Shown one piece after another: positions 7,023 through 16,507 of a DNA stretch of 28,519 bases. The notes under the pieces are model-generated. The model was not told where the DNA came from, ran no database searches, and saw only the letters and a list, made by a program, of their open reading frames with translations. The stretch lies in the NCBI GenBank assembly GCA_900766915.1, contig CAAFXE010000026.1, positions 1-28,519 of the forward strand. The letters run 5' to 3'. This stretch comes from Lachnospiraceae bacterium. GTDB lineage: Bacteria; Bacillota; Clostridia; Lachnospirales; Lachnospiraceae. The position numbers were made by a program, and so were the translations under genes. The stretch's first letter is position 1. Each line of letters opens with the position of its first letter.

Positions 7023-10000
7023 TCAGGTAAAGTCAAATAATGACAGCTGATTAGACTCCGGAAGCCCCTCGATGATTCCAAGCTCCTCCATCAGATCCAC
7101 AATGGTCTTACTGAGCTTTGCTCTCGCACGAAGATCATCCTTGGAGAGGAATGGACCGTCTTTGGCAGCTTCTACCACCTGGTCAGCCGCCTTGTCCCCC
7201 AGACCGTCGATACTTGCAAAGGAAGGCATCAGCTTTCCGTCTATGATCTGGAATTCCTTGGCTTTTGCCCGATACAGGTCAATTTTCATAAACTCAAAGC
7301 CTCTTGCATACATTTCCTGGACGATCTTCATATCACGGATCTGATCCTGCTCCTTTTTACTTAAGGTATCTGCACGCTTCTTATAATCATTTAAGTAATA
7401 TTCCAGCTTATCCCGCCCCTGACACATGATCTCGTAGGAGAATGCTGACGCACGGATGCTGAAAAATGCCGCATAATATGCCAGCGGATAATATACCTTA
7501 CAGTAAGCGATTCGATAAGCCATCATAACGTATGCCGCCGCATGAGCCTTCGGGAACATGTATTTGATCTTCTTGCAGGACCAGATGTACCAGTCCGGTA
7601 CATCATGCTTTTTCATTTCCTCTTCCCATTCCGGCTTTAAGCCCTTACCCTTGCGGACACTTTCCATGATCGTAAAGGAAAGCTCACTCTCCACTCCCAT
7701 ACGGATAAGATAAGTCATAATGTCATCTCGGGTACAGATGGCCGTGGAAATGGTTGCCTTTCCTTCCTGGATCAATGTCTGCGCATTTCCAAGCCATACA
7801 TCCGTTCCATGGGAAAGACCTGAAATTCGGATCAGATCCGAAAAGCAGGTAGGCTTTGTATCAATGAGCATCTGGATAACGAAATCCGTACCAAACTCCG
7901 GAATTCCAAGGGAACCTAATGGGCAGCCACCGATATCCTCCGGCGTGATTCCCAAAGCTTCCGTACTCCTGAAAAGACTCATGACCTTCTGCTCGTCTAA
8001 AGGGATCTTTCTGGCATCGATTCCGGTTAAGTCCTCCAGCATACGGATCATGGTAGGATCATCGTGTCCCAGAATATCAAGCTTTAACAGGTTATGGTCG
8101 ATAGAATGGTAATCAAAGTGTGTCGTTACCGTATCGGTGGTCATATCATTGGCAGGACGCTGAACCGGCGTAAACTGATAGATCTCATGCCCCATAGGAA
8201 GGACGATGATTCCCCCCGGATGCTGGCCGGTAGTACGTCTGATTCCCGTACATCCCTGTACGATTCGGTCGATCTCACAGACTCGCTTGTGCTGACCACG
8301 TTCTTCATAATAATTTTTTACATATCCAAAGGCTGTCTTATCCGCCAACGTACCGATGGTTCCGGCACGGAAGGTCTGTCCTGCGCCGAAGATAACTTCC
8401 GTATAACGGTGTGCCTTATTCTGATAATCACCGGAAAAATTAAGGTCAATATCCGGCTCCTTATTACCCTTGAATCCAAGGAAGGTCTCAAAAGGAATAT
8501 CAAAGCCTTCCTTTTTCAGAGGCGTACCGCAGACCGGACAGTCCCGGTCCTCCATGTCACATCCCACCTTACCGGCATAGGATTTTACAATGTCCGAATC
8601 AAAGTCACAATAGTGGCAGGATGGACAGATATAATGGGGTGCCAGCGGGTTTACCTCTGTAATACCGGCCATAGTAGCTACAAAGGAGGAACCTACGGAA
8701 CCTCGGGAGCCTACCAGATAGCCGTCGGCATTGGATTTCCACACCAGCTTCTGTGCGATGATGTACATTACGGCAAAACCATTGCCGATGATGGATTTTA
8801 ATTCCCTCTCCAGTCGTTCCACAACCACCTCCGGCAGGTTATCTCCGTAGATCTCATGTGCCTTGTTATAACAGATCTCTCGCAGGGTCTTATCAGAATT
8901 TTCAATGACCGGCGGACATTTATCCGGATGGATCGGTGTTACCTTTTCGCATAGATCTGCAATCAGATTTGTATTGGTGATTACCACCTCTTCTGCCTTT
9001 TCCGGCCCCAGATATTCAAATTCCTTCAGCATTTCCTCTGTGGTTCTAAGGTAAAGAGGTGCCTGCTGGTCTGCATCGGAAAAGCCCTTTCCCGCCATGA
9101 TGATCCGTCGATATACCTCATCCTCCGGATCCATAAAATGAACGTCACAGGTAGCAACCACCGGTTTATGAAACTGCTCTCCCAGCTTACAGATCTTTCT
9201 GTTTAAATCCTTTAACTGTTCTTCACTGGTAATTCCGCTCTTGGGGTCTCTTAACATAAATGCATTGTTTCCCAGCGGCTGGATTTCCAGATAATCATAA
9301 AATTTCACCAGACGGATGATCTCCTCCTCCGGTGCATTCCGAAGTACTGCCTGATAAAGTTCTCCCGCCTCGCAGGCGGAGCCGATAAGCAGCCCCTCGC
9401 TGTATTTTAGGTAAACGCTCTTAGGGATTCTTGGGCGTCTTGCATAATAATCAATATGGGAATAGGATACCAGACGATAAAGATTCCGGCGTCCTGTTTC
9501 ATTTCTGGCAAGAATGACCGCATGGTAGGTAGGAAGCTTCTTGATTGCCTCCACAGAGGTACTTCCGAGCTCATTGACCTGGTCGAGAGTTTCTGCCCCC
9601 TGTTCTTTTAACATATCCATAAATTTCACAAAAATTTCTGCCGTACAGCCTGCGTCATCCACCGCTCTGTGATGATTTTCCAAAGATACTCCCAAAGCCT
9701 TGGCTACCGTATCCAGCTTATAACGGTTCAGCGAAGGAAGCAGCACCCGGGCAAGACTGACCGTATCCATCACAGTAAAGTCGTAGGGGATATCAAGCCT
9801 CCGTAAGTTTTCCTCCACAAATCCGATATCAAAGGCTGCATTATGGGCTACCATGACAGAGTCACCACAAAACTCCATAAATTTTGGAAGAATCACCTCA
9901 ATGGTATCGGAGTCCATCACCATCTCGTCTTTGATTCCGGTGAGCTGCTCGATTTCAAAGGGAATGGGCACCTGGGGATTTACAAAGGTACTGAACTTCG

Positions 10001-11462
10001 CCGTAATCTGACCGTTTTCCACTTTTACCGCACCGATCTCAATGATCTTATTTTGTATGGAACTAAATCCCGTGGTTTCCAGGTCAAATACCACATAGCT
10101 TCCATTCAGACTCTGGTTTTTGGAATTTACCACCAGTTCCTTGGAATCGTCTACCAGATAAGCTTCCACACCATAGAGCACCTTAAAAGGATCCTTATCT
10201 CCAATGGTATGATAAGCTTCCGGAAACGCCTGTACACAGCCATGATCTGTAATGGCCATGGCCGACATGCCCCAGGCTTTTGCACGCTTTAACAGGGCAG
10301 ACGCATCAGTAACACCGTCCATATCACTCATTTTGGTATGACAGTGGAGCTCCACCCTCTTTTTGGGTGCGTTGTCCACACGGGAGCTGGTAAAATCTCC
10401 AATGGTCTTCATTCCCACAACAGATGCAATTGCTAAGTCGTTATCAAATCGGTCAAAAGAAACGACACCTTTTAGTTTGATAAATGCCCCCTTGGATACA
10501 AAGCCGCAAAATTCCTTTACCTGCTCATTTTTTAAAAATACCTTTGCCTTGATACTGTCAGTAAAGTCGGTAAAGGCAAAGCTTACGATAGTCTTTTCTC
10601 CGTTTCTAAGCTCCCTTGTATCCACGCTCATGACCTGACCGCGCAGGCAGACCTCTCCGATCTCTCCCACGATCTGATCAATGGTAATGGTTTCATCATC
10701 AAAGTCACGTCCATAGAAAACGTCCGGATTATCAGTTCTTTTAAGCGGTGCACCTCCAAAGCCGCTCCTTCTTGCTCCCAGAGGCTCCAGAGGCTTCTTC
10801 TTTTCCTCCGGCTTCTTATCGTCCGTTTTCTTTACCTTTGTATTCTGAGTATTTTCTCCCTCTTTAGAAACCACATTTTCAGCTCCGGCTTCTTTTTTTA
10901 GCTGAGGTCTTACAATGAATTCTTCCCGGTCCTTCTTCTTATATTTCGGTTCCTCTTCGTATTCCAGAATGATATTGACATCAAAACCACAGCGATGGGC
11001 AAAAATGTTATAAAGATCATCCTTTAGCTTCTGCTCCACCACATCCGGCACAAAAGCAGCCGGAAGCTTTAATTTCATCACATTCTCATACTCAAAGGAG
11101 ACTTCTGCCATCCGAAGCAGATTGTACTCCAAATCACTGTCGTTGCGAAACTCTGCCAGAATACTGTCCTCATATACCTCATAGAGATTTTCCGGGGTAT
11201 AAGCTTCTGAAAGCTCGAACCGTTCCACAATGCAGATCGTTACATTTTTCCCCTGGAACAGCTGCTCCTTTATTTTTTTCTCAAGGCAAAAAAGCTGCTC
11301 CTTCTGGACCAGCTTTTTACATACGATATAAATTTTAATGCGATTGCCCTTTTTATTGGAGGTCACCTTCTCTACCTGCATCTGCCGGCAAAGACCCTCT
11401 AAAATCCCCTCAAGCTTTAACGCCGGGAATACCTCAAAAAATGACTTCGGCACTTTATTCAC
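7023..11462 (-). CDS. polC: DNA polymerase III alpha subunit, PolC type
   Basis: 1479 residues, the usual size for Gram-positive PolC. The domains in order are a divergent N-terminal region (1-230), an OB fold (about 265-355), the first half of the PHP domain (ELHCHTKMSDMDG, 371 on), an inserted DEDD 3'-5' proofreading exonuclease (FDLETTG at 459-465), the second PHP half (about 645-790), and a zinc finger (Cys 946, 949, 975, 978). The polymerase palm follows, with catalytic PDIDLNFSG (D1004, D1006), and the C-terminus is NQLSLFDFT. It is the replicative leading-strand polymerase. The start is GTG and overlaps the ispG stop by 8 nt (GTGAATAA), which implies translational coupling. It is the last gene of the operon. 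Confidence 0.97.
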   Translation of the reverse strand: MNKVPKSFFEVFPALKLEGILEGLCRQMQVEKVTSNKKGNRIKIYIVCKKLVQKEQLFCLEKKIKEQLFQGKNVTICIVERFELSEAYTPENLYEVYEDSILAEFRNDSDLEYNLLRMAEVSFEYENVMKLKLPAAFVPDVVEQKLKDDLYNIFAHRCGFDVNIILEYEEEPKYKKKDREEFIVRPQLKKEAGAENVVSKEGENTQNTKVKKTDDKKPEEKKKPLEPLGARRSGFGGAPLKRTDNPDVFYGRDFDDETITIDQIVGEIGEVCLRGQVMSVDTRELRNGEKTIVSFAFTDFTDSIKAKVFLKNEQVKEFCGFVSKGAFIKLKGVVSFDRFDNDLAIASVVGMKTIGDFTSSRVDNAPKKRVELHCHTKMSDMDGVTDASALLKRAKAWGMSAMAITDHGCVQAFPEAYHTIGDKDPFKVLYGVEAYLVDDSKELVVNSKNQSLNGSYVVFDLETTGFSSIQNKIIEIGAVKVENGQITAKFSTFVNPQVPIPFEIEQLTGIKDEMVMDSDTIEVILPKFMEFCGDSVMVAHNAAFDIGFVEENLRRLDIPYDFTVMDTVSLARVLLPSLNRYKLDTVAKALGVSLENHHRAVDDAGCTAEIFVKFMDMLKEQGAETLDQVNELGSTSVEAIKKLPTYHAVILARNETGRRNLYRLVSYSHIDYYARRPRIPKSVYLKYSEGLLIGSACEAGELYQAVLRNAPEEEIIRLVKFYDYLEIQPLGNNAFMLRDPKSGITSEEQLKDLNRKICKLGEQFHKPVVATCDVHFMDPEDEVYRRIIMAGKGFSDADQQAPLYLRTTEEMLKEFEYLGPEKAEEVVITNTNLIADLCEKVTPIHPDKCPPVIENSDKTLREICYNKAHEIYGDNLPEVVVERLERELKSIIGNGFAVMYIIAQKLVWKSNADGYLVGSRGSVGSSFVATMAGITEVNPLAPHYICPSCHYCDFDSDIVKSYAGKVGCDMEDRDCPVCGTPLKKEGFDIPFETFLGFKGNKEPDIDLNFSGDYQNKAHRYTEVIFGAGQTFRAGTIGTLADKTAFGYVKNYYEERGQHKRVCEIDRIVQGCTGIRRTTGQHPGGIIVLPMGHEIYQFTPVQRPANDMTTDTVTTHFDYHSIDHNLLKLDILGHDDPTMIRMLEDLTGIDARKIPLDEQKVMSLFRSTEALGITPEDIGGCPLGSLGIPEFGTDFVIQMLIDTKPTCFSDLIRISGLSHGTDVWLGNAQTLIQEGKATISTAICTRDDIMTYLIRMGVESELSFTIMESVRKGKGLKPEWEEEMKKHDVPDWYIWSCKKIKYMFPKAHAAAYVMMAYRIAYCKVYYPLAYYAAFFSIRASAFSYEIMCQGRDKLEYYLNDYKKRADTLSKKEQDQIRDMKIVQEMYARGFEFMKIDLYRAKAKEFQIIDGKLMPSFASIDGLGDKAADQVVEAAKDGPFLSKDDLRARAKLSKTIVDLMEELGIIEGLPESNQLSLFDFT

Positions 11463-12510
11463 CCCAGTGTAATAATTCTTCTTTCAGTGCTGATAACAGC
11501 TGATCTTCCGGAAGCTTTTTGATGATCTCTCCTTTTTTGATGAGAAGACCTTCCCCTTTTCCTCCGGCAATTCCGATATCTGCTTCTTTTGCCTCTCCCG
11601 GACCATTTACCACACAGCCCATCACAGCCACCTTAATGTCCAGTGGGATTCCTGCTACCAGTGTTTCCACTTCGTTGGCAAGCTTAATCAGATCGATCTG
11701 GGTTCTGCCGCAGGTCGGACAGGACACCACCTCGATACCGCCTTTTCGAAGTCCCAGTGTTCTTAAAATAAGTTTGGCTGTTTTGATCTCTTCTACAGGG
11801 TCTCCGGTTAAGGATACACGGATGGTATCTCCGATTCCCTGAGAGAGAATGATGCCAAGTCCTACAGAGGATTTGATGTTTCCCGAAAATACGGTTCCTG
11901 ATTCTGTGATTCCCACATGAAGCGGGTAGGCACATTTTTCTGCAATCAGCTCATGGGCTTTTGCACACATCATGACATCGGAGGATTTGATGCTGACCAC
12001 CAGATTATCGTATCCCAAATCCTCTACGATCTTCACCTTATCCAAAGCGCTTTCCACGATTCCCTCAGCAGTCACACCGTGATATTTTTCTACCAGTTCC
12101 TTTTCCAGAGAACCGCTGTTTACGCCGATTCGGATCGGAATATTTCTTTCTTTCGCTGTATCTACCACAGCCTTGATTCGGTCAGTGCTTCCGATATTTC
12201 CCGGATTGATACGGATCTTATCAGCTCCGTTTTCCATGGCAGCAATGGCCATACGGTAATCAAAATGAATGTCTGCTACCAGCGGAATATGGATCTGCTT
12301 TTTGATTTCCTTTAATGCAAGGGCTGCCTCCATAGTAGGCACTGTACAGCGGATGATCTCACATCCGGCCTCTTCCAGACGAAGAATCTGTGCAACGGTA
12401 GCTTCCACATCCTCTGTTTTTGTATTTGTCATAGACTGGATGAGGATCGGATTTCCTCCGCCAATCACTCTGTCCCCAATTTTAATCACTTTTGTATGAT
12501 CTCTGTACAT
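11455..12510 (-). CDS. ispG: 4-Hydroxy-3-methylbut-2-enyl diphosphate synthase
   Basis: 351 residues, typical of the bacterial enzyme. It catalyses the penultimate step of the MEP isoprenoid pathway (MEcPP to HMBPP) with a [4Fe-4S] cluster. The expected cluster ligands are C264 and C267 (SCPTCGRTQIDL) and C299 (VMGCVVNGPGE), followed by the conserved Glu. The N-terminal TIM barrel contains NPGNIG (about 102-107). In many Clostridia ispG sits behind dxr and rseP and before polC. Here polC is kept downstream, but the upstream partners are ftsW, folA and thyA. Confidence 0.97.
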   Translation of the reverse strand: MYRDHTKVIKIGDRVIGGGNPILIQSMTNTKTEDVEATVAQILRLEEAGCEIIRCTVPTMEAALALKEIKKQIHIPLVADIHFDYRMAIAAMENGADKIRINPGNIGSTDRIKAVVDTAKERNIPIRIGVNSGSLEKELVEKYHGVTAEGIVESALDKVKIVEDLGYDNLVVSIKSSDVMMCAKAHELIAEKCAYPLHVGITESGTVFSGNIKSSVGLGIILSQGIGDTIRVSLTGDPVEEIKTAKLILRTLGLRKGGIEVVSCPTCGRTQIDLIKLANEVETLVAGIPLDIKVAVMGCVVNGPGEAKEADIGIAGGKGEGLLIKKGEIIKKLPEDQLLSALKEELLHWGE

Positions 12511-12522
12511 ATACCGTACCTC

Positions 12523-13779
12523 CTATCTGATTCGTTCCATACGAATATCTTCTTCTCTTCTTCGTTCTCCCCATTTTTGCACATTTAACACCATACCAAG
12601 CTCAATGAGCAAAAAGATGGTGGCAGTACCGCCGTAACTGATAAAGGGCAGGGTAACACCTGTGTTTGGCAAAACTGCCGTAACTACCGCAATATTTAAC
12701 ACCACCTGCAGGGCAATATGACAAAATACCCCGGTAGCTAACATCCTTCCAAAGAGATCCTCTGCTCTTTGCGCAATGATAAAAATACGGTATAACAGAT
12801 AAATAAACATAAGGATCAAAAGACTTGCCCCCATAACGCCCAGTTCCTCACATACAATAGCGAAGATAAAGTCATTGTATGGCTCCGGGATCTGTCCTAA
12901 CTTCTGAATACTGTTTCCAAGTCCTTTTCCAAAAAGTCCTCCGGAACCGATGGCATAAAGGGCCTGCAGGCTCTGAAAACTCTCATCAGACTGATAGGAA
13001 TAAGGATCCAGCCATGCCCTGATACGGGTCAGGCGGAAGCCTTCCTCTGCATCCACCGCATTTTGCTGGGAGATCACATAGATCAAAAGTCCCGCAAGCA
13101 CGACACCGGCAATGGCTGCCAGATAGAAAATGGCTGACTTCGGGTGCCATGCAAAATACATAAGTACACCAATGATGGCAATGATCAGGGCACTGCTCAT
13201 ATTACTGCTGATGATTCCAAGAAACCCTGCCAGTCCCACACCGGGCGCTAAAATAATAGCTGTGACATACCAGTGTTTTAAGGTGAATTTCTTCCAGTGA
13301 AGCTCCATAGCTCCGTATTTATCCACCAGCCAGGAGGTGATGACGATCACCGCAATCTTAACAGGCTCTGCTACCTGGAAACTGATTTTGCCAAATTTTA
13401 CCCATCTGGTCGCACCGTTGGCTGTGATGGAAAGGTTTAACGGAGAACTTCCAAAAAATCTGGTCAGAAGAAGCAGCGTTAAAAATATGGAGAGACCCCC
13501 AGCCAGCATGACCACAAACTTCTTTTTCCAAAAATGATAGTTGATACTGGAAACTACCAGCATGGTAATGAGTCCCACCACCGACATCAATGCCTGATTT
13601 TTCAGCATGTACATGGAATCATAGCCAAATGCCTTGGTAATGCTGCATTTATAATAGCTGGCACTGTAGACCATGATAAGTCCAAAGATGATCAAAAACA
13701 TGGTGATGACAATCAGGTTGGTATCCAGGCCTTTTTTTCCTAATATCCAAAAACGATTAGTCTTTCTTTTTTCTGCCAA
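12523..13779 (-). CDS. SEDS glycosyltransferase (FtsW/RodA/SpoVE family)
   Basis: 418 residues with about ten hydrophobic segments. The periplasmic loop carries the conserved GATRW (122-126) and ends in the YNDFIFAIVCEELG motif, whose D303 matches the catalytic Asp of SEDS peptidoglycan polymerases. A C-terminal LPNTGVTLPFISYGGT motif is present. Two normally conserved motifs differ: QPSE is QVAE (135-138), and the P-D-L/F-G-[ST] motif after TM5 reads SSNMSSALI. It polymerises lipid II at the membrane, presumably with a class b PBP encoded elsewhere. The sequence alone does not separate FtsW from SpoVE or RodA. It sits 8 nt after folA and 12 nt before ispG. Confidence 0.9.
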   Translation of the reverse strand: MAEKRKTNRFWILGKKGLDTNLIVITMFLIIFGLIMVYSASYYKCSITKAFGYDSMYMLKNQALMSVVGLITMLVVSSINYHFWKKKFVVMLAGGLSIFLTLLLLTRFFGSSPLNLSITANGATRWVKFGKISFQVAEPVKIAVIVITSWLVDKYGAMELHWKKFTLKHWYVTAIILAPGVGLAGFLGIISSNMSSALIIAIIGVLMYFAWHPKSAIFYLAAIAGVVLAGLLIYVISQQNAVDAEEGFRLTRIRAWLDPYSYQSDESFQSLQALYAIGSGGLFGKGLGNSIQKLGQIPEPYNDFIFAIVCEELGVMGASLLILMFIYLLYRIFIIAQRAEDLFGRMLATGVFCHIALQVVLNIAVVTAVLPNTGVTLPFISYGGTATIFLLIELGMVLNVQKWGERRREEDIRMERIR

Positions 13780-13787
13780 GACGCTTT

Positions 13788-14282
13788 TTACTTCCTTTCA
13801 TAACGGACAAACATATATTCCAGGTCAAAATAGGTCTGCTCGTCACTCTCACCTGTCACTGTCCACTCCGGCATCTCATCCAGATTTGGAAAATATGCAT
13901 CTGCTGCATATTCATGAAAAATCTTTGTTACATGGGCAAGATTGCAATAGGGAAGGAACTGTTTATAAATGGTGTCTCCTCCGATGACATAAATTTTCTC
14001 ATCATCATATTCTTTTACCACTTCCAGTGCTTCTTCCACACTGTGAACGACAATGGCACCTTCCACCTGATAATCCGGATTCTTGGTAAGAATCACGTTG
14101 ACTCTGTTTTTCAGCGGACGTCCGCCCGGGAAGGATTCCAATGTTTTTCTTCCCAAGATGACTACCTTTCCTTCGCCGCTGGTCTCCTCACGGAAAAATT
14201 TCATATCGGAAGGAATGCTTACCAAAAGCTTTCCTTTGTTGCCAATGGCCCAGTTTTGATCTACTGCTACGATTAAATTCAT
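13788..14282 (-). CDS. folA: Dihydrofolate reductase
   Basis: 164 residues, the standard bacterial DHFR length. Visible motifs are the N-terminal strand MNLIVAVDQNWAIG, the substrate-binding acid D26 in IPSDMKFF, the NADPH-binding GRKTLESFPGGRPL (44-57) and the IGGDTIYKQF glycine pair (100-109). It reduces dihydrofolate, which is produced by ThyA, the product of the gene immediately upstream (9-nt gap). The two enzymes therefore form a closed folate cycle in one transcript. Confidence 0.96.
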   Translation of the reverse strand: MNLIVAVDQNWAIGNKGKLLVSIPSDMKFFREETSGEGKVVILGRKTLESFPGGRPLKNRVNVILTKNPDYQVEGAIVVHSVEEALEVVKEYDDEKIYVIGGDTIYKQFLPYCNLAHVTKIFHEYAADAYFPNLDEMPEWTVTGESDEQTYFDLEYMFVRYERK

Positions 14283-14291
14283 ACGACTCTC

Positions 14292-15140
14292 CTATACTGC
14301 AATGGGAATATTTTTTACCTGTGGTCCTGCCACATAATCTTCTACGATCAGGTCATCTGTAGTAAACTGATAGAAATCCTTAACCCCCGGATTCAAAGTT
14401 ACCTTTGGTGCCGGATAAGTTTCTCTTGTAATGAGTTCCTTGACAATATCAATGTGTCTGTCATAAATATGCGCATCTGCAATGACATGTAAGAGCTCTC
14501 CCGGAATCATATCACATACCTGTGCAAGCATCATCACTAAAATGGCATACTGACATACATTCCAGTTATTGGCTGCAAGAATGTCCTGGGAACGCTGATT
14601 TAAGATGGCATTTAAGTGTGGCTTGTCCTCATCTTTTCGCTGCGTTACATTAAAGGTCATGCTGTAGGCACATGGGTAGAGATTCATTTCATGCAGATCC
14701 TGATGCACATAAATGTTTGTCATGATCCTTCGGCTATAGGGATTATTTTTCAGGTCATAGATCACACGATCCACCTGATCCATCATTCCTTCTTTATACT
14801 GATGCTTTACACTCATCTGATAACCGTAAGCTTTTCCGATAGAACCGTCCGGATCCGCCCATTCGTCCCACACATGTGGTTTTAAATCATGAATATTGTT
14901 GGATTTTCTCTGCCAGATCCAAAGGATCTCATCCATACAGCTCTTTAATGCTGTTTTTCTCAAGGTCAGAGCAGGAAATTCCTTAGACAGATCATAACGG
15001 TTTGTCACACCAAATTTCTTGATGGTATATGCAAACTGTCCGTCCTCCCATTTTGGACGAACCTTTTCTCCTTCTGTACTGACACCGTTTTCAATGATGT
15101 CACGACACATTTCTATAAATACCTGGTCAGCATAGCTCAT
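14292..15140 (-). CDS. thyA: Thymidylate synthase
   Basis: 282 residues. The nucleophile is C157 in LYPCAYSMTFNV, a variant of the usual PPCH motif in which Ala replaces the His after Cys. Phosphate-binding Arg residues are in YSRRIM (137-138) and NQRSQD (about 181-186), the dUMP contact is in IYDRHID, and the C-terminus is IPIAV. It makes dTMP from dUMP using methylene-THF and generates dihydrofolate for FolA. It is the first gene of the five-gene operon, with a promoter at 15221-15249 just after the asd terminator. Confidence 0.95.
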   Translation of the reverse strand: MSYADQVFIEMCRDIIENGVSTEGEKVRPKWEDGQFAYTIKKFGVTNRYDLSKEFPALTLRKTALKSCMDEILWIWQRKSNNIHDLKPHVWDEWADPDGSIGKAYGYQMSVKHQYKEGMMDQVDRVIYDLKNNPYSRRIMTNIYVHQDLHEMNLYPCAYSMTFNVTQRKDEDKPHLNAILNQRSQDILAANNWNVCQYAILVMMLAQVCDMIPGELLHVIADAHIYDRHIDIVKELITRETYPAPKVTLNPGVKDFYQFTTDDLIVEDYVAGPQVKNIPIAV

Positions 15141-15220
15141 AATACAGTCCCCATTCCTTATACAATCTAATACATGTCCATTCAGTACCTTCCGGATACA
15201 GTTGCTACTGAACAGTTACA

Positions 15221-15249
15221 TTTATACTTACTCTTCATCATACCATCAA
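15221..15249 (-). promoter_or_regulatory. Promoter of the thyA-folA-ftsW-ispG-polC operon
   Basis: On the reverse strand there is a TTGATG -35 box (15244-15249), a 17-bp spacer and a TATAAA -10 box (15221-15226), immediately downstream of the asd terminator. Confidence 0.6.
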
Positions 15250-15263
15250 AAGGTTCTGACGTC

Positions 15264-15295
15264 AAAAGAAATGAGGCGGTTAGTCGCCTCATTTC
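15264..15295 (-). terminator. Intrinsic terminator of asd
   Basis: The reverse strand has an 11-bp perfect stem (15285-15295 with 15268-15278), a 6-nt loop and TTTT (15264-15267). It starts 17 nt after the asd stop. Confidence 0.85.
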
Positions 15296-15311
15296 CATAA
15301 ATTGTTAAACC

Positions 15312-16397
15312 TTATTTCTTTGTAATATATCCTTTTGCTTTTAAGGTTTCTGCACAGAGAACTGCACCGCCTGCTGCACCACGGACTGTATTGTGGGAAA
15401 GGCCAACAAATTTGAAATCATAGATGGAGTCTTCACGGATACGTCCGATGGAAACACCCATACCGTTTTCAAAGTTCACATCTAACTGAACCTGTGGACG
15501 GTTGTCTTCTTCCATGTACTGGATGAACTGCTTTGGAGCACTTGGAAGATTCGCTTCCTGTGGGAAGCCTTTGAAGTTCACCAGTTTTTCGATCAGCTGT
15601 TCTTTGGTCGGTTTCTTACGGAATTTTACAAATACTGCTGCTGTATGTCCGTTGAGAACCGGTACACGGATACACTGGCAGGTAATCTTTGGCTCCTGTG
15701 CTTTTACGATCACGCCGTCTTCAATGTGTCCCCAGATACGAAGCGGTTCCTGTTCGGATTTTTCTTCTTCACCGCCGATATATGGAATAATGTTTCCAAC
15801 CATTTCCGGCCATTCGTTAAAGGTTTTTCCAGCTCCGGAAATTGCCTGATAGGTTGTTGCTACTACTTCATATGGTTCAAATTCTTTCCATGCTGTTAAT
15901 GCAGGTGCATAGCTCTGGATAGAGCAGTTTGGTTTTACTGCGATAAAGCCTCTGGTTGTTCCCAGACGTTTTTTCTGGAATTCGATCACATCAAAGTGTT
16001 CCGGGTTCACTTCCGGCACTACCATTGGTACATCCGGTGTCCATCTGTGAGCACTGTTATTGGAAACAACCGGTGTTTCTGTTTTTGCATAAGCTTCTTC
16101 GATTGCTTTGATCTCATCCTTGGACATATCTACAGCACTGAATACAAAGTCAACGCTTGCAGCAACCTTTTCCACTTCATTAACATTCATTACTACGATG
16201 TTTTTGACAGCTTCCGGCATCGGAGTATCCATTTTCCAACGTCCACCTACTGCTTCTTCGTAAGTTTTTCCTGCACTTCTTGGGCTGGCTGCAATGGTAA
16301 CTACCTCAAACCATGGATGGTTTTCCAAAAGAGAGATAAATCTCTGTCCAACCATACCGGTTCCGCCAAGAATTCCTACACGTAATTTTTCACTCAT
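15312..16397 (-). CDS. asd: Aspartate-semialdehyde dehydrogenase (fungal/archaeal type)
   Basis: 361 residues. It has an N-terminal NADP Rossmann fold GILGGTGMVGQRF (8-20), the nucleophile C158 in KPNCSIQ, and a later catalytic His region in VPVLNGHTAAVF. The PNCS motif and the length fit the fungal/archaeal branch of the enzyme rather than the E. coli type. It converts aspartyl phosphate to the semialdehyde, feeding lysine/DAP, threonine and methionine synthesis. It has a strong GAGGAGG ribosome binding site and its own terminator. I see no convincing sigma-A promoter in the 110 bp upstream, so it may be read from argH. Confidence 0.95.
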   Translation of the reverse strand: MSEKLRVGILGGTGMVGQRFISLLENHPWFEVVTIAASPRSAGKTYEEAVGGRWKMDTPMPEAVKNIVVMNVNEVEKVAASVDFVFSAVDMSKDEIKAIEEAYAKTETPVVSNNSAHRWTPDVPMVVPEVNPEHFDVIEFQKKRLGTTRGFIAVKPNCSIQSYAPALTAWKEFEPYEVVATTYQAISGAGKTFNEWPEMVGNIIPYIGGEEEKSEQEPLRIWGHIEDGVIVKAQEPKITCQCIRVPVLNGHTAAVFVKFRKKPTKEQLIEKLVNFKGFPQEANLPSAPKQFIQYMEEDNRPQVQLDVNFENGMGVSIGRIREDSIYDFKFVGLSHNTVRGAAGGAVLCAETLKAKGYITKK

Positions 16398-16439
16398 TTT
16401 TTCATCCTCCTCGTTTGTTCAGACTCTTTTGGATGCAAC

Positions 16440-16464
16440 AAAAAATGTTTTCTGAACATTTTTT
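16440..16464. other. AT-rich hairpin between argH and asd
   Basis: A 10-bp perfect stem (16440-16449 with 16455-16464) around a 5-nt loop, with A/T tracts on both sides so that either strand ends in six T. It could be a weak argH terminator or part of the asd leader. The stem has only two G-C pairs. Confidence 0.45.
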
Positions 16465-16507
16465 ACATTAAATATTTTATTCTAACGGGTGTCTTTTGCC
16501 CCGCTGA

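Noticed and set aside
8094..8801. Plus-strand 235-codon open frame inside polC
   Set aside because: Antisense to conserved PolC polymerase domains; no start signal.
15201..15219. Third copy of the MITE-like repeat upstream of thyA
   Set aside because: Only an isolated TGAACAGTTAC (one mismatch to the element end) is present; the internal blocks are missing.
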